A stretch of DNA of 64,000 bases. Origin: Microbacteriaceae bacterium. Lineage in GTDB: Bacteria > Actinomycetota > Actinomycetes > Actinomycetales > Microbacteriaceae. Position 1 is the first letter of the stretch. Each line of letters starts with the position of its first letter. This document shows positions 53,555 to 62,169 of this stretch, one piece after another. The stretch covers positions 217,038-281,037 of the forward strand of contig JAIYCT010000002.1 in assembly GCA_027487865.1 (NCBI GenBank), read 5' to 3'. The notes under the pieces are model-generated. The model was not told where the DNA came from, searched no databases, and saw nothing but the letters and a program-made list of their open reading frames with translations. The position numbers and the translations under genes are program-made.

Positions 53555-55030
53555 ATGTCTTCAGAGCATGTCAAAGTCTCAGGCGCAACCTACAAGCGTC
53601 CTGAGGACGGTTATTTTGAAAAGCGCCAGCTGAAACGAGCGGCTGGAATCTATGGCCTTTGGGGATTGGCTGTCGCGGCCGTTATCTCCGGAGACTTCTC
53701 CGGCTGGAACTTCGGGCTGGACGTAGGTGGTTTCGGCGGTCTACTAATCGCCTTCGCAATCCTCGTCGTCATGTACTACGGTCTGATGTTCTCAATCGGT
53801 GAGATGTCCTCAGCTATGCCTCACACCGGAGGCGCGTACTCATTCGCCAGATCTGCAATGGGCCCGTGGGGTGGATTCATCACCGGCTTGGCGGAGACCA
53901 TTGCCTATGTTGCGACGACCGCAGTTATTGTGTTCTTCTCGGCAAGCTACGCAGATGGCATCTTCTCCGAACTGTTCGGGTTATCTCTGCCGAACTGGGC
54001 TTGGTGGATCATCCTCTACGTTGTATTCGTGGCCTTGAACGCCACCGGCGCGAAGGTCGCATTTAGATTTGCAATTGTGGTGGCGATCATTTCCCTCGCA
54101 ATCCTTTTGGTTTTCTCAATCATGGCCGCAGCATCGGGTCTGTTCTCATGGGACAACCTCTTCAACATCGCTCCAGACCCTGGCCAGACAGCGTTCTTGC
54201 CATTTGGCTGGGAGGGAATCCTGTGGGCAATTCCGTTTGCGGTTTGGTTCTTCCTTGGTATCGAGGAACTGCCACTTGCTGCGGAAGAATCCCACAACCC
54301 AGTGCGTGACATCCCAAGAGCTGGACTTTGGGCTCGCACCACCCTAATTGTCTTCGGTCTACTAATTCTTTTCTTGAACACCGGAATCGTTGGTGCCGAG
54401 GAACTTAGGGTCGCAGGCGAGCCGCTTTTGGATGGCTTCCGTGCGATGGTTGGCGATCAGGCTGCTGCACTACTGGGCCTAGTTGCACTAATCGGTCTGT
54501 TGGCCTCGCTGCAGGGAATCATGTTTGCTTACGGTAGAAACATGTACTCACTATCCAGAGCGGGTTACTACCCGAGGTTCCTCTCGATTACCAACCGTTC
54601 AAAAACCCCATTGGTGGCATTGATTGCCGGAGCGATTATTGGGTTCGTAGCGCTGTTGGCTATTGAGGTACTAACGGCTGTTGACGCCGAGGGTGCCGGA
54701 GCAGTTGCCGGTGCAATCGTGCTAAACATTGCGGTTTGGGGAGCAATGCTTGCCTACATGATGCAGGCAATCAGCTTCCTGCTGCTTCGTCGCAACCTAC
54801 CAAACATCGACCGTCCATACCGTTCTCCTTGGGGAGTCCCAGGAGCGGTTATTGCAGCGGTTATCGCCGGTATCTCATTCGTGGGTTACCTCATTAACCC
54901 TGCATTCCAGACCGCAATCGCCGGTATCGCTGTGATTTACATCGTGATGCTGATTGCGTTCGCTGTTCGAGGCCGTCACAACCTAGTGATGTCTCCGGAA
55001 GAGCAGTACGCAGTAGACAACACCAAGTAG
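53555..55030 (+). CDS. APC-family permease, ethanolamine-permease-like
   Basis: 491 residues with about twelve membrane segments. The opening LWGLAVAAVISGDFSGWNFGL, MPHTGGAYSFARSAMGPWGG and PFAVWFFLGIEELPLAAEESHNP are the features I associate with the ethanolamine permease (Eat) branch of the APC family rather than with PuuP-like putrescine carriers. TAGGAAG ribosome site. Divergent from the ligase operon and followed by a hairpin terminator and sdaA. Transport of another small amine or amino acid cannot be excluded. Confidence 0.82.
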   Translation: MSSEHVKVSGATYKRPEDGYFEKRQLKRAAGIYGLWGLAVAAVISGDFSGWNFGLDVGGFGGLLIAFAILVVMYYGLMFSIGEMSSAMPHTGGAYSFARSAMGPWGGFITGLAETIAYVATTAVIVFFSASYADGIFSELFGLSLPNWAWWIILYVVFVALNATGAKVAFRFAIVVAIISLAILLVFSIMAAASGLFSWDNLFNIAPDPGQTAFLPFGWEGILWAIPFAVWFFLGIEELPLAAEESHNPVRDIPRAGLWARTTLIVFGLLILFLNTGIVGAEELRVAGEPLLDGFRAMVGDQAAALLGLVALIGLLASLQGIMFAYGRNMYSLSRAGYYPRFLSITNRSKTPLVALIAGAIIGFVALLAIEVLTAVDAEGAGAVAGAIVLNIAVWGAMLAYMMQAISFLLLRRNLPNIDRPYRSPWGVPGAVIAAVIAGISFVGYLINPAFQTAIAGIAVIYIVMLIAFAVRGRHNLVMSPEEQYAVDNTK

Positions 55031-55044
55031 GTGTAACTCCAATA

Positions 55045-55083
55045 GCGAAAGCGGGTCGACTAGTTTTGTCGGCCCGCTTTTCG
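55045..55083 (+). terminator. Hairpin terminator or attenuator before sdaA
   Basis: GC-rich stem, 55045-55060 with 55068-55083 (one bulge, one G-T pair), loop rich in T, tail CTTTTCGC with only four T. It ends one base before the sdaA ribosome site, so it may give partial read-through or block the site. Confidence 0.65.
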
Positions 55084-55095
55084 CGAGGAAAGACT

Positions 55096-56445
55096 ATGAA
55101 GCAAATTGGCGCACTAGATCTATTCACAATCGGCATCGGACCGTCTTCATCTCACACCGTGGGTCCGATGCGTGCAGCATTTCGCTTTGCCCATCTAGTG
55201 GAGGGCCAGGAAATAGATCGAGTCCAGGTGATTCTCTACGGCTCACTGGCGGCCACCGGAGTTGGGCACGGCACGAAGGACGCCCTCGCAGCTGGTCTGG
55301 CTGGTTACACCCCAGAGCTGTGCGACCCAGAAATGGTTCGAGGTGCATTTGAAAGATCTATTGAATCCGGAAGAATTTCTATCCTGAACCGCGAGGTCCC
55401 ATTCGCGGAAGAAAACCTCGAGCTGCGCTCTCGAGAAAGACTCTCTCATCACTCAAACGGAATGACTTTTCAGGCACTGCTTGCAGGTCACGTGGTCCAG
55501 GAGCAGACCTACTTCAGTGTCGGGGGAGGCTTTATTGAGACCCTCGGACTGCAGCAGGAGGAGGACGGAACCGAGGTTCCATATCCCTTCGCATCGGCGG
55601 TCGAACTGATTCAGTTGGCTAAAGCTAATTCGATGACCATCGCCGAGTTGACATATGCGAATGAGATCGCCATGCACCCCAAAGATGTTGTCGACCAGAA
55701 GCTGAAAAGTATCTGGGAGGCGATGCGCAACTGCATCGAGAACGGTCTGCAAGCCGAGGGAATCCTCCCTGGTTTTCTCAAGGTCCCCAGAAGGGCAAAG
55801 TCGATGACTGCCGCTCTGCACCGCGTGGTGGAAGACGGGACCGCGGTCGGAGACCTGACAGCGGAGTGGCTGCAAGCCTTCGCCATTGCGGTCAATGAAG
55901 AGAACGCTGCCGGAAACAGGGTTGTCACTGCTCCGACCAATGGAGCTGCCGGAATCATTCCAGCGGTTGCCTATTTTGCCCACCGGTTTCGTGGCGTGAG
56001 CGACGAGAAAATTGCCTTTGATTACCTGCTAACGGCAGCCGCGATTGGCTCGCTCTACAAACGCAACGCCTCGATCTCGGGCGCTGAGGCGGGTTGTCAG
56101 GGTGAGGTGGGCTCGGCCTGCTCTATGGCTGCGGCAGCCATTACCGCTGTCATGGGTGGGACCCTAGAGCAGATTGAAAACGCTGCTGAGATTGCCATGG
56201 AGCACAACCTGGGTCTGACCTGCGACCCTGTTGGTGGATTTGTGCAGCTGCCATGCATCGAGCGCAATGCGATTGCGGCCGGGACTGCAGTGGCGGCCAT
56301 GAGGCTTGCCCTGATGGGAGATGGTGTGCACAAGATTTCGCTGGACACCGTTATTGAGACCATGCGCCAGACGGGGTTGGATATGTCATCGAAGTACAAA
56401 GAGACCTCCACTGGCGGGCTGGCCGTGAACGTAGTGGAGTGCTAA
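55096..56445 (+). CDS. sdaA: L-serine dehydratase, iron-sulfur type, single chain
   Basis: Deaminates L-serine to pyruvate. 449 residues from ATG 55096 (GAGGAAAG upstream); an in-frame start at 55066 lies within the terminator stem. The N-terminal beta domain has the IGIGPSSSHTVGPMRAA signature, and the alpha domain has the Cys set (GCQGEVGSAC and LTCDPVGGFVQLPC) that binds a 4Fe-4S cluster. Next to the ethanolamine-like permease and the ligase operon, it would use serine made from released glycine. Ends at a terminator. Confidence 0.95.
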   Translation: MKQIGALDLFTIGIGPSSSHTVGPMRAAFRFAHLVEGQEIDRVQVILYGSLAATGVGHGTKDALAAGLAGYTPELCDPEMVRGAFERSIESGRISILNREVPFAEENLELRSRERLSHHSNGMTFQALLAGHVVQEQTYFSVGGGFIETLGLQQEEDGTEVPYPFASAVELIQLAKANSMTIAELTYANEIAMHPKDVVDQKLKSIWEAMRNCIENGLQAEGILPGFLKVPRRAKSMTAALHRVVEDGTAVGDLTAEWLQAFAIAVNEENAAGNRVVTAPTNGAAGIIPAVAYFAHRFRGVSDEKIAFDYLLTAAAIGSLYKRNASISGAEAGCQGEVGSACSMAAAAITAVMGGTLEQIENAAEIAMEHNLGLTCDPVGGFVQLPCIERNAIAAGTAVAAMRLALMGDGVHKISLDTVIETMRQTGLDMSSKYKETSTGGLAVNVVEC

Positions 56446-56462
56446 GGATCAGGCTTAAATGT

Positions 56463-56500
56463 GAAAATGCCCCTCCCTTTCAGGAGGGGCATTTTCCTTT
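56463..56500. terminator. Strong bidirectional terminator
   Basis: A perfect 14-bp stem (56463-56476 with 56483-56496) with AAAA and TTTT flanks, between convergent sdaA and the PhoX-like gene. Confidence 0.9.
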
Positions 56501-56503
56501 GAA

Positions 56504-58081
56504 CTAGTTGTAGATTGCTGCCCAGTCGGAGATCTCGAGGACGTAAAGCTGTCCACCCTCGATGATGCTTGCCAAGCTGGTTGCTGCGTCTGCGATGTCT
56601 GGTCTAGAGATTGCAGGGGTAGCGTGGATCTGTGCGTTCAAGATGTAGTAACGGCTCTTGTCGCTAGTGCTCTTTCGGAAGAACTTGGTCACATCGGTAA
56701 CACCGCTGGACTCCTCGTCTTCGGTCATGAATGCTGCCTGACCCTTTTCGAAGTACTGCTGCTTGAACTGTAGAACGGTTGCTAGCTGAGCGGTCTTGGT
56801 GTTGTAAGCCACTAGACGCGCACGGAGAGCGTTGTTACCCGGATCCTCCTGGATCAACACGTTGCCAAGGTCGTCGACCTCAATGTTGTCTGGCTTGGAT
56901 AGGTAAGGAGCCTCAGAACCATCTAGCAGCATGGTTAGTGTCGCACCAGCTAGCGGCTTCTTGACGTCCTTGAAGGTTAGCTTCCATAGCGCTCCACCGT
57001 CACGGGAGACGGTTGGGGTTGCTGGGTTTGGAGTAGTAGCCTTTGCATCCTTGTTGGACTGAGTGGTTACGAAGTAGTAGACGTTTGGGTTCTTAGGGTC
57101 AAACGCGCCATCTTCAACGCGAGAGAAACCAACACCCCAGGTCTGTGCGAATTCGTTCTGAAGGGTTCCGCTGTTCCTCCAGTTAACCTCGTTGAAGGAA
57201 ACCGGTACGGATACGTTCTTCGAGTAGGAAGCGCGGAATGCGGTGTCAGTCCTGACGCCGTTGATTCCCAAAACGTAGTTCTTACCGTTGTTTAGTCCGG
57301 CCTTTTCGAACCAAAGACCCTTGTTGTTCTTGGTTCCAACATACATCCAAAGCTGAGAGTCGATGTCGTTGCCGTCCTCGCCACCTAGAACAACGGTGGT
57401 TGCAGTCTTGGTGTTAGCTACCTGGAAAGACTCCCAAGATGCAAGACCTAGGCGTGGTAGCTGAACTAGCTGACCAGCTTCGTTTGCAGCGAATGCACGA
57501 GACTCAACACCAGCTTCTTCACCGGTTAGGAAAACGTTGCCGGTGTAGCCAATGGTGGTCTTGCCAGACTTGTAGGAAAGTACGCCGGCTGCTGCCAATC
57601 CTGCAGAGCAGAAGCGGTTTAGCATGCGGGTGTGAGCCACAGTCGATGCCGGAGCGTAAGCTGGTGCGCCCGGTGCAGCCGCGTGTAGGCCGAGTGCGTA
57701 GTCGTACCAGATGACGTCGTTTAGGTGCTCTTTGGCATCTAGAACCTTGCCGGTTACTGGGTCAACGGTGAAGCGAGTGATGGTTGAACCACCGGTTGCG
57801 TCACCTGCAGCGCGAGAAATGCTTGCTGCGATGCCAGTCGCTGCGATCTCGTGGTTCATTAGGATCTGAAGCTTGCCGCCCTGGGTGTAAGCACCCATGC
57901 CGTCTGGAATACCTGGAACCATCCAGCTGCCGTAGGTGTTACCAGATGTTGCAAGCACCGAAAGCTTTGCGGTTGCCTTTACTGACTCTAGGTAAATCGG
58001 CTCAGTTGAGTTTGCCGAAGCTGGGATGCTCATACCTAAAATTGCTGCCGGGATTAGCGACAAAGCAATGTATTTGCGCAT
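56504..58081 (-). CDS. PhoX-like DUF839 secreted protein (putative alkaline phosphatase)
   Basis: 525 residues with a Sec-type signal peptide ending about ASANS (residue 24). The body has PhoX/DUF839 marks: ILMNHEIAATG, FLTGEEAG, VLGGEDGND, DNIEVDDLGNVLIQEDPGNN and MTEDEESSGVTDV. PhoX enzymes are calcium/iron phosphatases scavenging phosphate outside the cell; here the classical Cys and Arg residues were not verified, so phosphatase activity is likely but not proven. AAGGAG site before the ATG. A single GTTCACC half-site, like PhoP boxes, lies upstream (about 58150-58156, minus strand). Confidence 0.8.
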   Translation of the reverse strand: MRKYIALSLIPAAILGMSIPASANSTEPIYLESVKATAKLSVLATSGNTYGSWMVPGIPDGMGAYTQGGKLQILMNHEIAATGIAASISRAAGDATGGSTITRFTVDPVTGKVLDAKEHLNDVIWYDYALGLHAAAPGAPAYAPASTVAHTRMLNRFCSAGLAAAGVLSYKSGKTTIGYTGNVFLTGEEAGVESRAFAANEAGQLVQLPRLGLASWESFQVANTKTATTVVLGGEDGNDIDSQLWMYVGTKNNKGLWFEKAGLNNGKNYVLGINGVRTDTAFRASYSKNVSVPVSFNEVNWRNSGTLQNEFAQTWGVGFSRVEDGAFDPKNPNVYYFVTTQSNKDAKATTPNPATPTVSRDGGALWKLTFKDVKKPLAGATLTMLLDGSEAPYLSKPDNIEVDDLGNVLIQEDPGNNALRARLVAYNTKTAQLATVLQFKQQYFEKGQAAFMTEDEESSGVTDVTKFFRKSTSDKSRYYILNAQIHATPAISRPDIADAATSLASIIEGGQLYVLEISDWAAIYN

Positions 58082-58282
58082 TTGTTCTCCTTGTTTGGGG
58101 GACGTTCGGGGAAACTATCGATTAGCGAAGCAAACTTCTTTGATGCAAATGGTGAACAAAGGACGCGCCGACGGTTTCCTAGAGATGAATTCCTTAGAAT
58201 TTCCTGAGAGTTTTTGGCGTTAGTCGCACAGCACTCATTCCCTTAAGCTTTGAACCAGTTTTAGTTGTGAAAAGGAAGTGCC

Positions 58283-58690
58283 GTGCCTACTTTCAGCGAT
58301 GCCGAAAAAGCCGCCATGCAGGAGAGGGCTCGCGAGCAGCGAGAGTTCAAAAAGCTATCTGGTGAGGAGCAGGTCAGTCGCAAGATTTCGGAGATGAATC
58401 CCCAAGAGAAGAAACTCGCCCAGGGGATTCATGATCTAGTGCTTGCAATTGAACCGAAGCTCAAACCTCAGACTTGGTATGGCATGCCTGCCTACTACCT
58501 CGATGGCAAGGTGGTTTGTTTCTTCCAGGCCGGTTCGAAGTTTGAATCTCGCTACTCAACCTTTGGGTTCCAAGAGGCAGCCCAGCTGGATGACGGTCAT
58601 ATGTTCGCAACCAGTTTCGCGGTTCTGGAATTCACTCCAGCGGTGGCAGAGCAGATTTCAAAGCTCGTGCGTAAGGCAGTTGGTCAGTAA
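58283..58690 (+). CDS. DUF1801 domain protein
   Basis: 135 residues, GTG start with AAAAGGAAG. The DUF1801/YdhG pattern is visible in LVLAIEPKLKPQTWYGMPAYYLDGKVVCFF and the STFGFQEAAQLDDGHM segment. An N-terminal charged helix (about 1-40) is added. Function unknown. Convergent with the GH13 gene, with stops adjacent. Confidence 0.8.
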   Translation: MPTFSDAEKAAMQERAREQREFKKLSGEEQVSRKISEMNPQEKKLAQGIHDLVLAIEPKLKPQTWYGMPAYYLDGKVVCFFQAGSKFESRYSTFGFQEAAQLDDGHMFATSFAVLEFTPAVAEQISKLVRKAVGQ

Positions 58691-60157
58691 CTAAAAGCTT
58701 GCCAGTTCGGCAATCGTTGTAAACCGGCGCTCACCGGCTGCTGATTTGTGAACCAAGCTGAAGCTAGGCGCACCGACGGTAGTTGCAAATTCAAAGTGCA
58801 GCTCATCTTTAGCTCCGGTCCAGCTCATGGCTAGCCTGTCCGAACCCAATACCTGCCAGGCGAAGTTGCCTTCGAAGGCGCTCGATCTGCGAATTCTCGC
58901 CATCGCAATAATCGCCTGGGTTACCTCACTCTTGAGAGCCTGGTCAATTTCCGCAGGGGTGTAGTTGTGGCGGTTGGTGTCACGACCCTGGGCAGTTGTT
59001 GCAAAAAGCTCTTTGTCATCCATGCCGTTGAAGAGCCCGACGTAGTAGACCTGCGGTTCTCCCGGCAGCAAGAACTGCACCATGCGAGAGATTACATAAG
59101 CGGTGTCATTAGCCAAGATGTTCGGCAAGGTGGCATTGATCTGGTGTGGCAAGTCAAACCACTGCGGGATCACGCTGGCAATTGCGGAGTGGCCGCCGGT
59201 GTTCTCCTCGGCCTTTTTGAAGATAAAGGCCATCTCGTCTTGGGTGATAAGACCTGGGCGACCGCCAATTGGTCCGCCATCAATCACGCCGTAACCATCG
59301 TGGGTATCCAGCACATTTAGGCAGTTGTCTGGGCGAATCTTGAACCAGTTGTCCAAGCGATCAACCGTGCCAGTGAAGAAAGAGTGCAATAGCAGCGGCG
59401 CGGTTTGGAAATCGTAGATCAGATCAACCAGCGGTGCGATGTCCAACTGCTGGGTGTAGTGAGCGTGAACCTCGACTAGAACTCGCATGTCGTAACCGTG
59501 GATCTTCTCGGTCAGCTCTTTTACGAACTCCAATGTCTCTGGAGTCATAAACGAGTCTGTGCCCGGAGTCTTTACGGCATAGCCAATTGCATCTAGGCGA
59601 ACGACCTTGACGCCACCGGACTTTAGGGCACGCAACACTCGGTCCAGGTAGTCCTGTCCAGCTGGGTGGTTGATGTCGATGTCAACCTGCGATGGCATGA
59701 AGGTTGTCCAAACCAATCTGCGCTCACCGGCAACGTTGTAAGCGGTGAAGGGGAAGCCCGGTCTAGGTCGGTAGAAAGAGGTAATACCTTCTTCGGTTCC
59801 GCCATTTGGGAACACCACATCGTAGGTGAGGAACATTCCTGCAAACTCTGAGTCATCACCCTTTTCCTGCCAATCCAAAAACTCCGGGGAGAGGTAGGAG
59901 GCGTGGTTCACAATCAGGTCAGCTGTGAGCTCGTGGGTCTCGGAAATGCGCTTGAAGTCAGTCCAGTTGCCAAGACGAGGATCCACAATGCTGTGGTCAA
60001 TTGGGTCAAAGCCCGCGTCATCACCGTCATACGGGTGAAAGAACGGAAGCACGTGAATGCCGCTGAAGTCTTTTAGTGGACCCGCAAGTAGCTTCTCAAT
60101 CTCGGAAAGGCTTCCTCCCACGCGCTCGGCGTAAACGAGAATGCTGGCGCCCGACAT
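58691..60157 (-). CDS. GH13 subfamily 18 glucoside phosphorylase (sucrose-phosphorylase-like)
   Basis: 488 residues. Catalytic set of the sucrose phosphorylase group: nucleophile Asp in VRLDAIGYA, acid/base Glu in VLVEVHAHY and Asp in LDTHDGYG; the start (ILVYAERVGGSLSEIEKLL) and HVLPFFHPYDGDDAGFDPIDH are typical. It phosphorolyses sucrose or a related glucoside (sucrose-6-phosphate, glucosylglycerate) to glucose-1-phosphate. Strong AGGAGG site. Two LacI-like operator sites lie upstream, so it is probably sugar-inducible. Which glucoside cannot be told from the sequence alone. Confidence 0.88.
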   Translation of the reverse strand: MSGASILVYAERVGGSLSEIEKLLAGPLKDFSGIHVLPFFHPYDGDDAGFDPIDHSIVDPRLGNWTDFKRISETHELTADLIVNHASYLSPEFLDWQEKGDDSEFAGMFLTYDVVFPNGGTEEGITSFYRPRPGFPFTAYNVAGERRLVWTTFMPSQVDIDINHPAGQDYLDRVLRALKSGGVKVVRLDAIGYAVKTPGTDSFMTPETLEFVKELTEKIHGYDMRVLVEVHAHYTQQLDIAPLVDLIYDFQTAPLLLHSFFTGTVDRLDNWFKIRPDNCLNVLDTHDGYGVIDGGPIGGRPGLITQDEMAFIFKKAEENTGGHSAIASVIPQWFDLPHQINATLPNILANDTAYVISRMVQFLLPGEPQVYYVGLFNGMDDKELFATTAQGRDTNRHNYTPAEIDQALKSEVTQAIIAMARIRRSSAFEGNFAWQVLGSDRLAMSWTGAKDELHFEFATTVGAPSFSLVHKSAAGERRFTTIAELASF

Positions 60158-60167
60158 GGGTTCCTCC

Positions 60168-60181
60168 TGTAAGCGATTGCG
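60168..60181. promoter_or_regulatory. LacI-family operator-like site 1 (TGTAAGCGATTGCG)
   Basis: Fits the LacI/GalR pattern TGnAAnCGnTTnCA except for the last base. It overlaps the region just before the ribosome site of the phosphorylase gene. Confidence 0.45.
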
Positions 60182-60223
60182 GTACTTAATTACACCAATA
60201 GTAGTGAGACAAAAGGGAGTAAA

Positions 60224-60237
60224 AGCAAGCGTTTACA
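60224..60237. promoter_or_regulatory. LacI-family operator-like site 2 (minus: TGTAAACGCTTGCT)
   Basis: Same pattern with one mismatch, on the minus strand, 42 bases from site 1 start to start. It lies at the probable -35 of a promoter with TACTAT as -10. Confidence 0.45.
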
Positions 60238-60245
60238 AAACCGCT

Positions 60246-60605
60246 TTACCTACCATCAATCGAGCAGGCCGGTGTGCCTCCGGGTAGCCGGTGTCGGTTT
60301 TTTGCTACCCAGTGGTAAACCACAAAAGCAATGCTGGTAATCACCGGCCACTTCAAAACGTATCCCGCCAAAGACCAAATGGTCTTGGAATCGATCAACC
60401 CCTGGGAAATCGCCAGGTGGCCGGATTCAATCCCTTTGTCACTGACATACTGAACGGCCTGTTCGCAGTCCTGCAGATTCAATCCCAAAGCGCTTAGGTC
60501 TGATCGCTGGTATGGGGCGGTGGGAATACGATTTTTGGTCATGCGGACAAATGCACGAGCGCTCGAAGAGCAGAACTTGCAGTCGCCGTCAAAAATCAAA
60601 ACCAT
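60246..60605 (-). CDS. DUF393 / DCC-family thiol-disulfide oxidoreductase-like protein
   Basis: 119 residues with the hallmark FDGDCKFCSSS (D-x-x-C-x-x-C) at the N-terminus, which is the thioredoxin-like active site of the DCC family, and a hydrophobic C-terminal part (VLKWPVITSIAFVVYHWVAKNRHRLPG). Role in redox not established. Confidence 0.85.
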   Translation of the reverse strand: MVLIFDGDCKFCSSSARAFVRMTKNRIPTAPYQRSDLSALGLNLQDCEQAVQYVSDKGIESGHLAISQGLIDSKTIWSLAGYVLKWPVITSIAFVVYHWVAKNRHRLPGGTPACSIDGR

Positions 60606-60646
60606 GCTTTAGTCAACCACTGCACCGTTTAGCTATTTCCAGAATC

Positions 60647-60669
60647 CGGTTTGGATACTTGCCAAACCG
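60647..60669. repeat. 8-bp inverted repeat CGGTTTGG...CCAAACCG
   Basis: Perfect arms (60647-60654 and 60662-60669) with a 7-base spacer in the gap between the DCC gene and the potassium-channel gene. No T-run, so more likely a protein site than a terminator. Confidence 0.4.
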
Positions 60670-60762
60670 CTCCCAGAAAGGCGTAAAGTTGCATGGTGAA
60701 TTCTGAGCTGGCTAAATCAGCGCCTTGCGTGGCTTTGTCACACACCCAGACCCAAGTGGCAG

Positions 60763-62139
60763 GTGAGTGATTTGAAGAAGCAGATTCACCCCTCCAGACT
60801 GATTGTCCTCGCTTTTATGGGCGTAGTGGCACTTGGCACTGTTCTATTGATGATGCCGTTTACTTCGGTCAGCGGCACTCCAACCAGCTTTGCTGATGCC
60901 CTGTTCACCTCTGCAAGTGCGGTGACGGTTACCGGTTTGTCATCTGTGGACACCGCACCGCACTGGAACATCTATGGCCACTTCGTTATCGCCCTGCTGA
61001 TTCAAATCGGTGGATTTGGAATTGTTGGCTTTGCAACCCTGCTGGGATACCTGGTTGATGGTCGTATTTCTCTAAGCAGTCGAGTATCGGCTAGAGCAGA
61101 AGCAACCGTCAGCGGTAATCCGGATGTTCGCAAGCTAATCACCAGCATCTTGCAGATGATGCTGTTCTTTGAAGCATTGCTATTCATTTTCTTGTTTTAT
61201 CGCTTCTTCACCGAGTACGGCTATGACTTCCAGGACGCGGTTGGCCACGGTGCCTTCCACGCAATCTCTGCATTCAACAACGCCGGTTTTGCTCTTTACA
61301 GCGACAGCTTGATGAGCTTTGCGCGAGACAGTTGGATAATCATCCCGATCTTCTTTGGTGCCTTCATGGGATCTCTTGGATTCCCTGTGTTGGCAGAGGG
61401 ATGGGACCGAATCAAGAATTCCACTAACAAGTTCTTGGGTCGCAAGTTTGTTTTCCTACCGGTTCAGTGGTCGTTGAACTCCCGCATCATTCTTTGGGCA
61501 TCTCTGGTGTTGGTGGTCGGTGGCACCGCTTACATTGCAATTCTGGAGTGGAATAACCCACGGACTCTTGGGCCGCTTGATCCATTTACCAAGATTCTTG
61601 ATTCGATTTTCGCTTCGATTATGCCTAGAACTGCAGGGTTCAACGCTCAAGACATAACCGCAATGCATCCTTCAACCTGGCTGGGTATGGACCTACTTAT
61701 GTTTATCGGTGGTGGCTCAGCATCGACTGCCGGCGGTATCAAGATCGGAACCGCGGTGGTTTTGGCCTACATCGTTTTCACTGAGATCCGCGGTGAGACT
61801 GCGGTCAACATCGGTAACCGCAGATTGCCAAGATCTATCCAGCGCCAGGCACTAACCATCGTCGGTCTAACCGCCTCGGTTTCGGCATTCGCCATTGTGA
61901 TCATGCGACTAACAACCGAGTTCCCACTGGACATGATTATCTTTGACGTACTGTCGGCGGTTTGCACGGTGGGGTTGTCAACCGGTGTCACCATGGACAT
62001 GCACGATCCAGGCAAGGTCATGTTCGCAATTTTGATGTTCATCGGCCGTGTTGGCCCGGTGTCGATGGCAACAGCTTTGGCGCTTAGAAAAGCTAAGCGT
62101 CACTTTGAATATCCAAAAGAGAGCCCACTTATCGGGTAG
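60763..62139 (+). CDS. ktrB: Potassium uptake channel subunit, TrkH/KtrB family
   Basis: 458 residues, with the four selectivity-filter segments around VTVTGLSSVD, FNNAGFALY, PRTAGFNAQD and CTVGLSTGVT. The start is GTG 60763 or TTG 60772, the latter with AGGTGAG a few bases upstream. Forms a potassium channel controlled by the RCK protein encoded next. Confidence 0.93.
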   Translation: MSDLKKQIHPSRLIVLAFMGVVALGTVLLMMPFTSVSGTPTSFADALFTSASAVTVTGLSSVDTAPHWNIYGHFVIALLIQIGGFGIVGFATLLGYLVDGRISLSSRVSARAEATVSGNPDVRKLITSILQMMLFFEALLFIFLFYRFFTEYGYDFQDAVGHGAFHAISAFNNAGFALYSDSLMSFARDSWIIIPIFFGAFMGSLGFPVLAEGWDRIKNSTNKFLGRKFVFLPVQWSLNSRIILWASLVLVVGGTAYIAILEWNNPRTLGPLDPFTKILDSIFASIMPRTAGFNAQDITAMHPSTWLGMDLLMFIGGGSASTAGGIKIGTAVVLAYIVFTEIRGETAVNIGNRRLPRSIQRQALTIVGLTASVSAFAIVIMRLTTEFPLDMIIFDVLSAVCTVGLSTGVTMDMHDPGKVMFAILMFIGRVGPVSMATALALRKAKRHFEYPKESPLIG

Positions 62140-62169
62140 TAGTACCCAATAAAAAGAAAGAAGCTAGAA

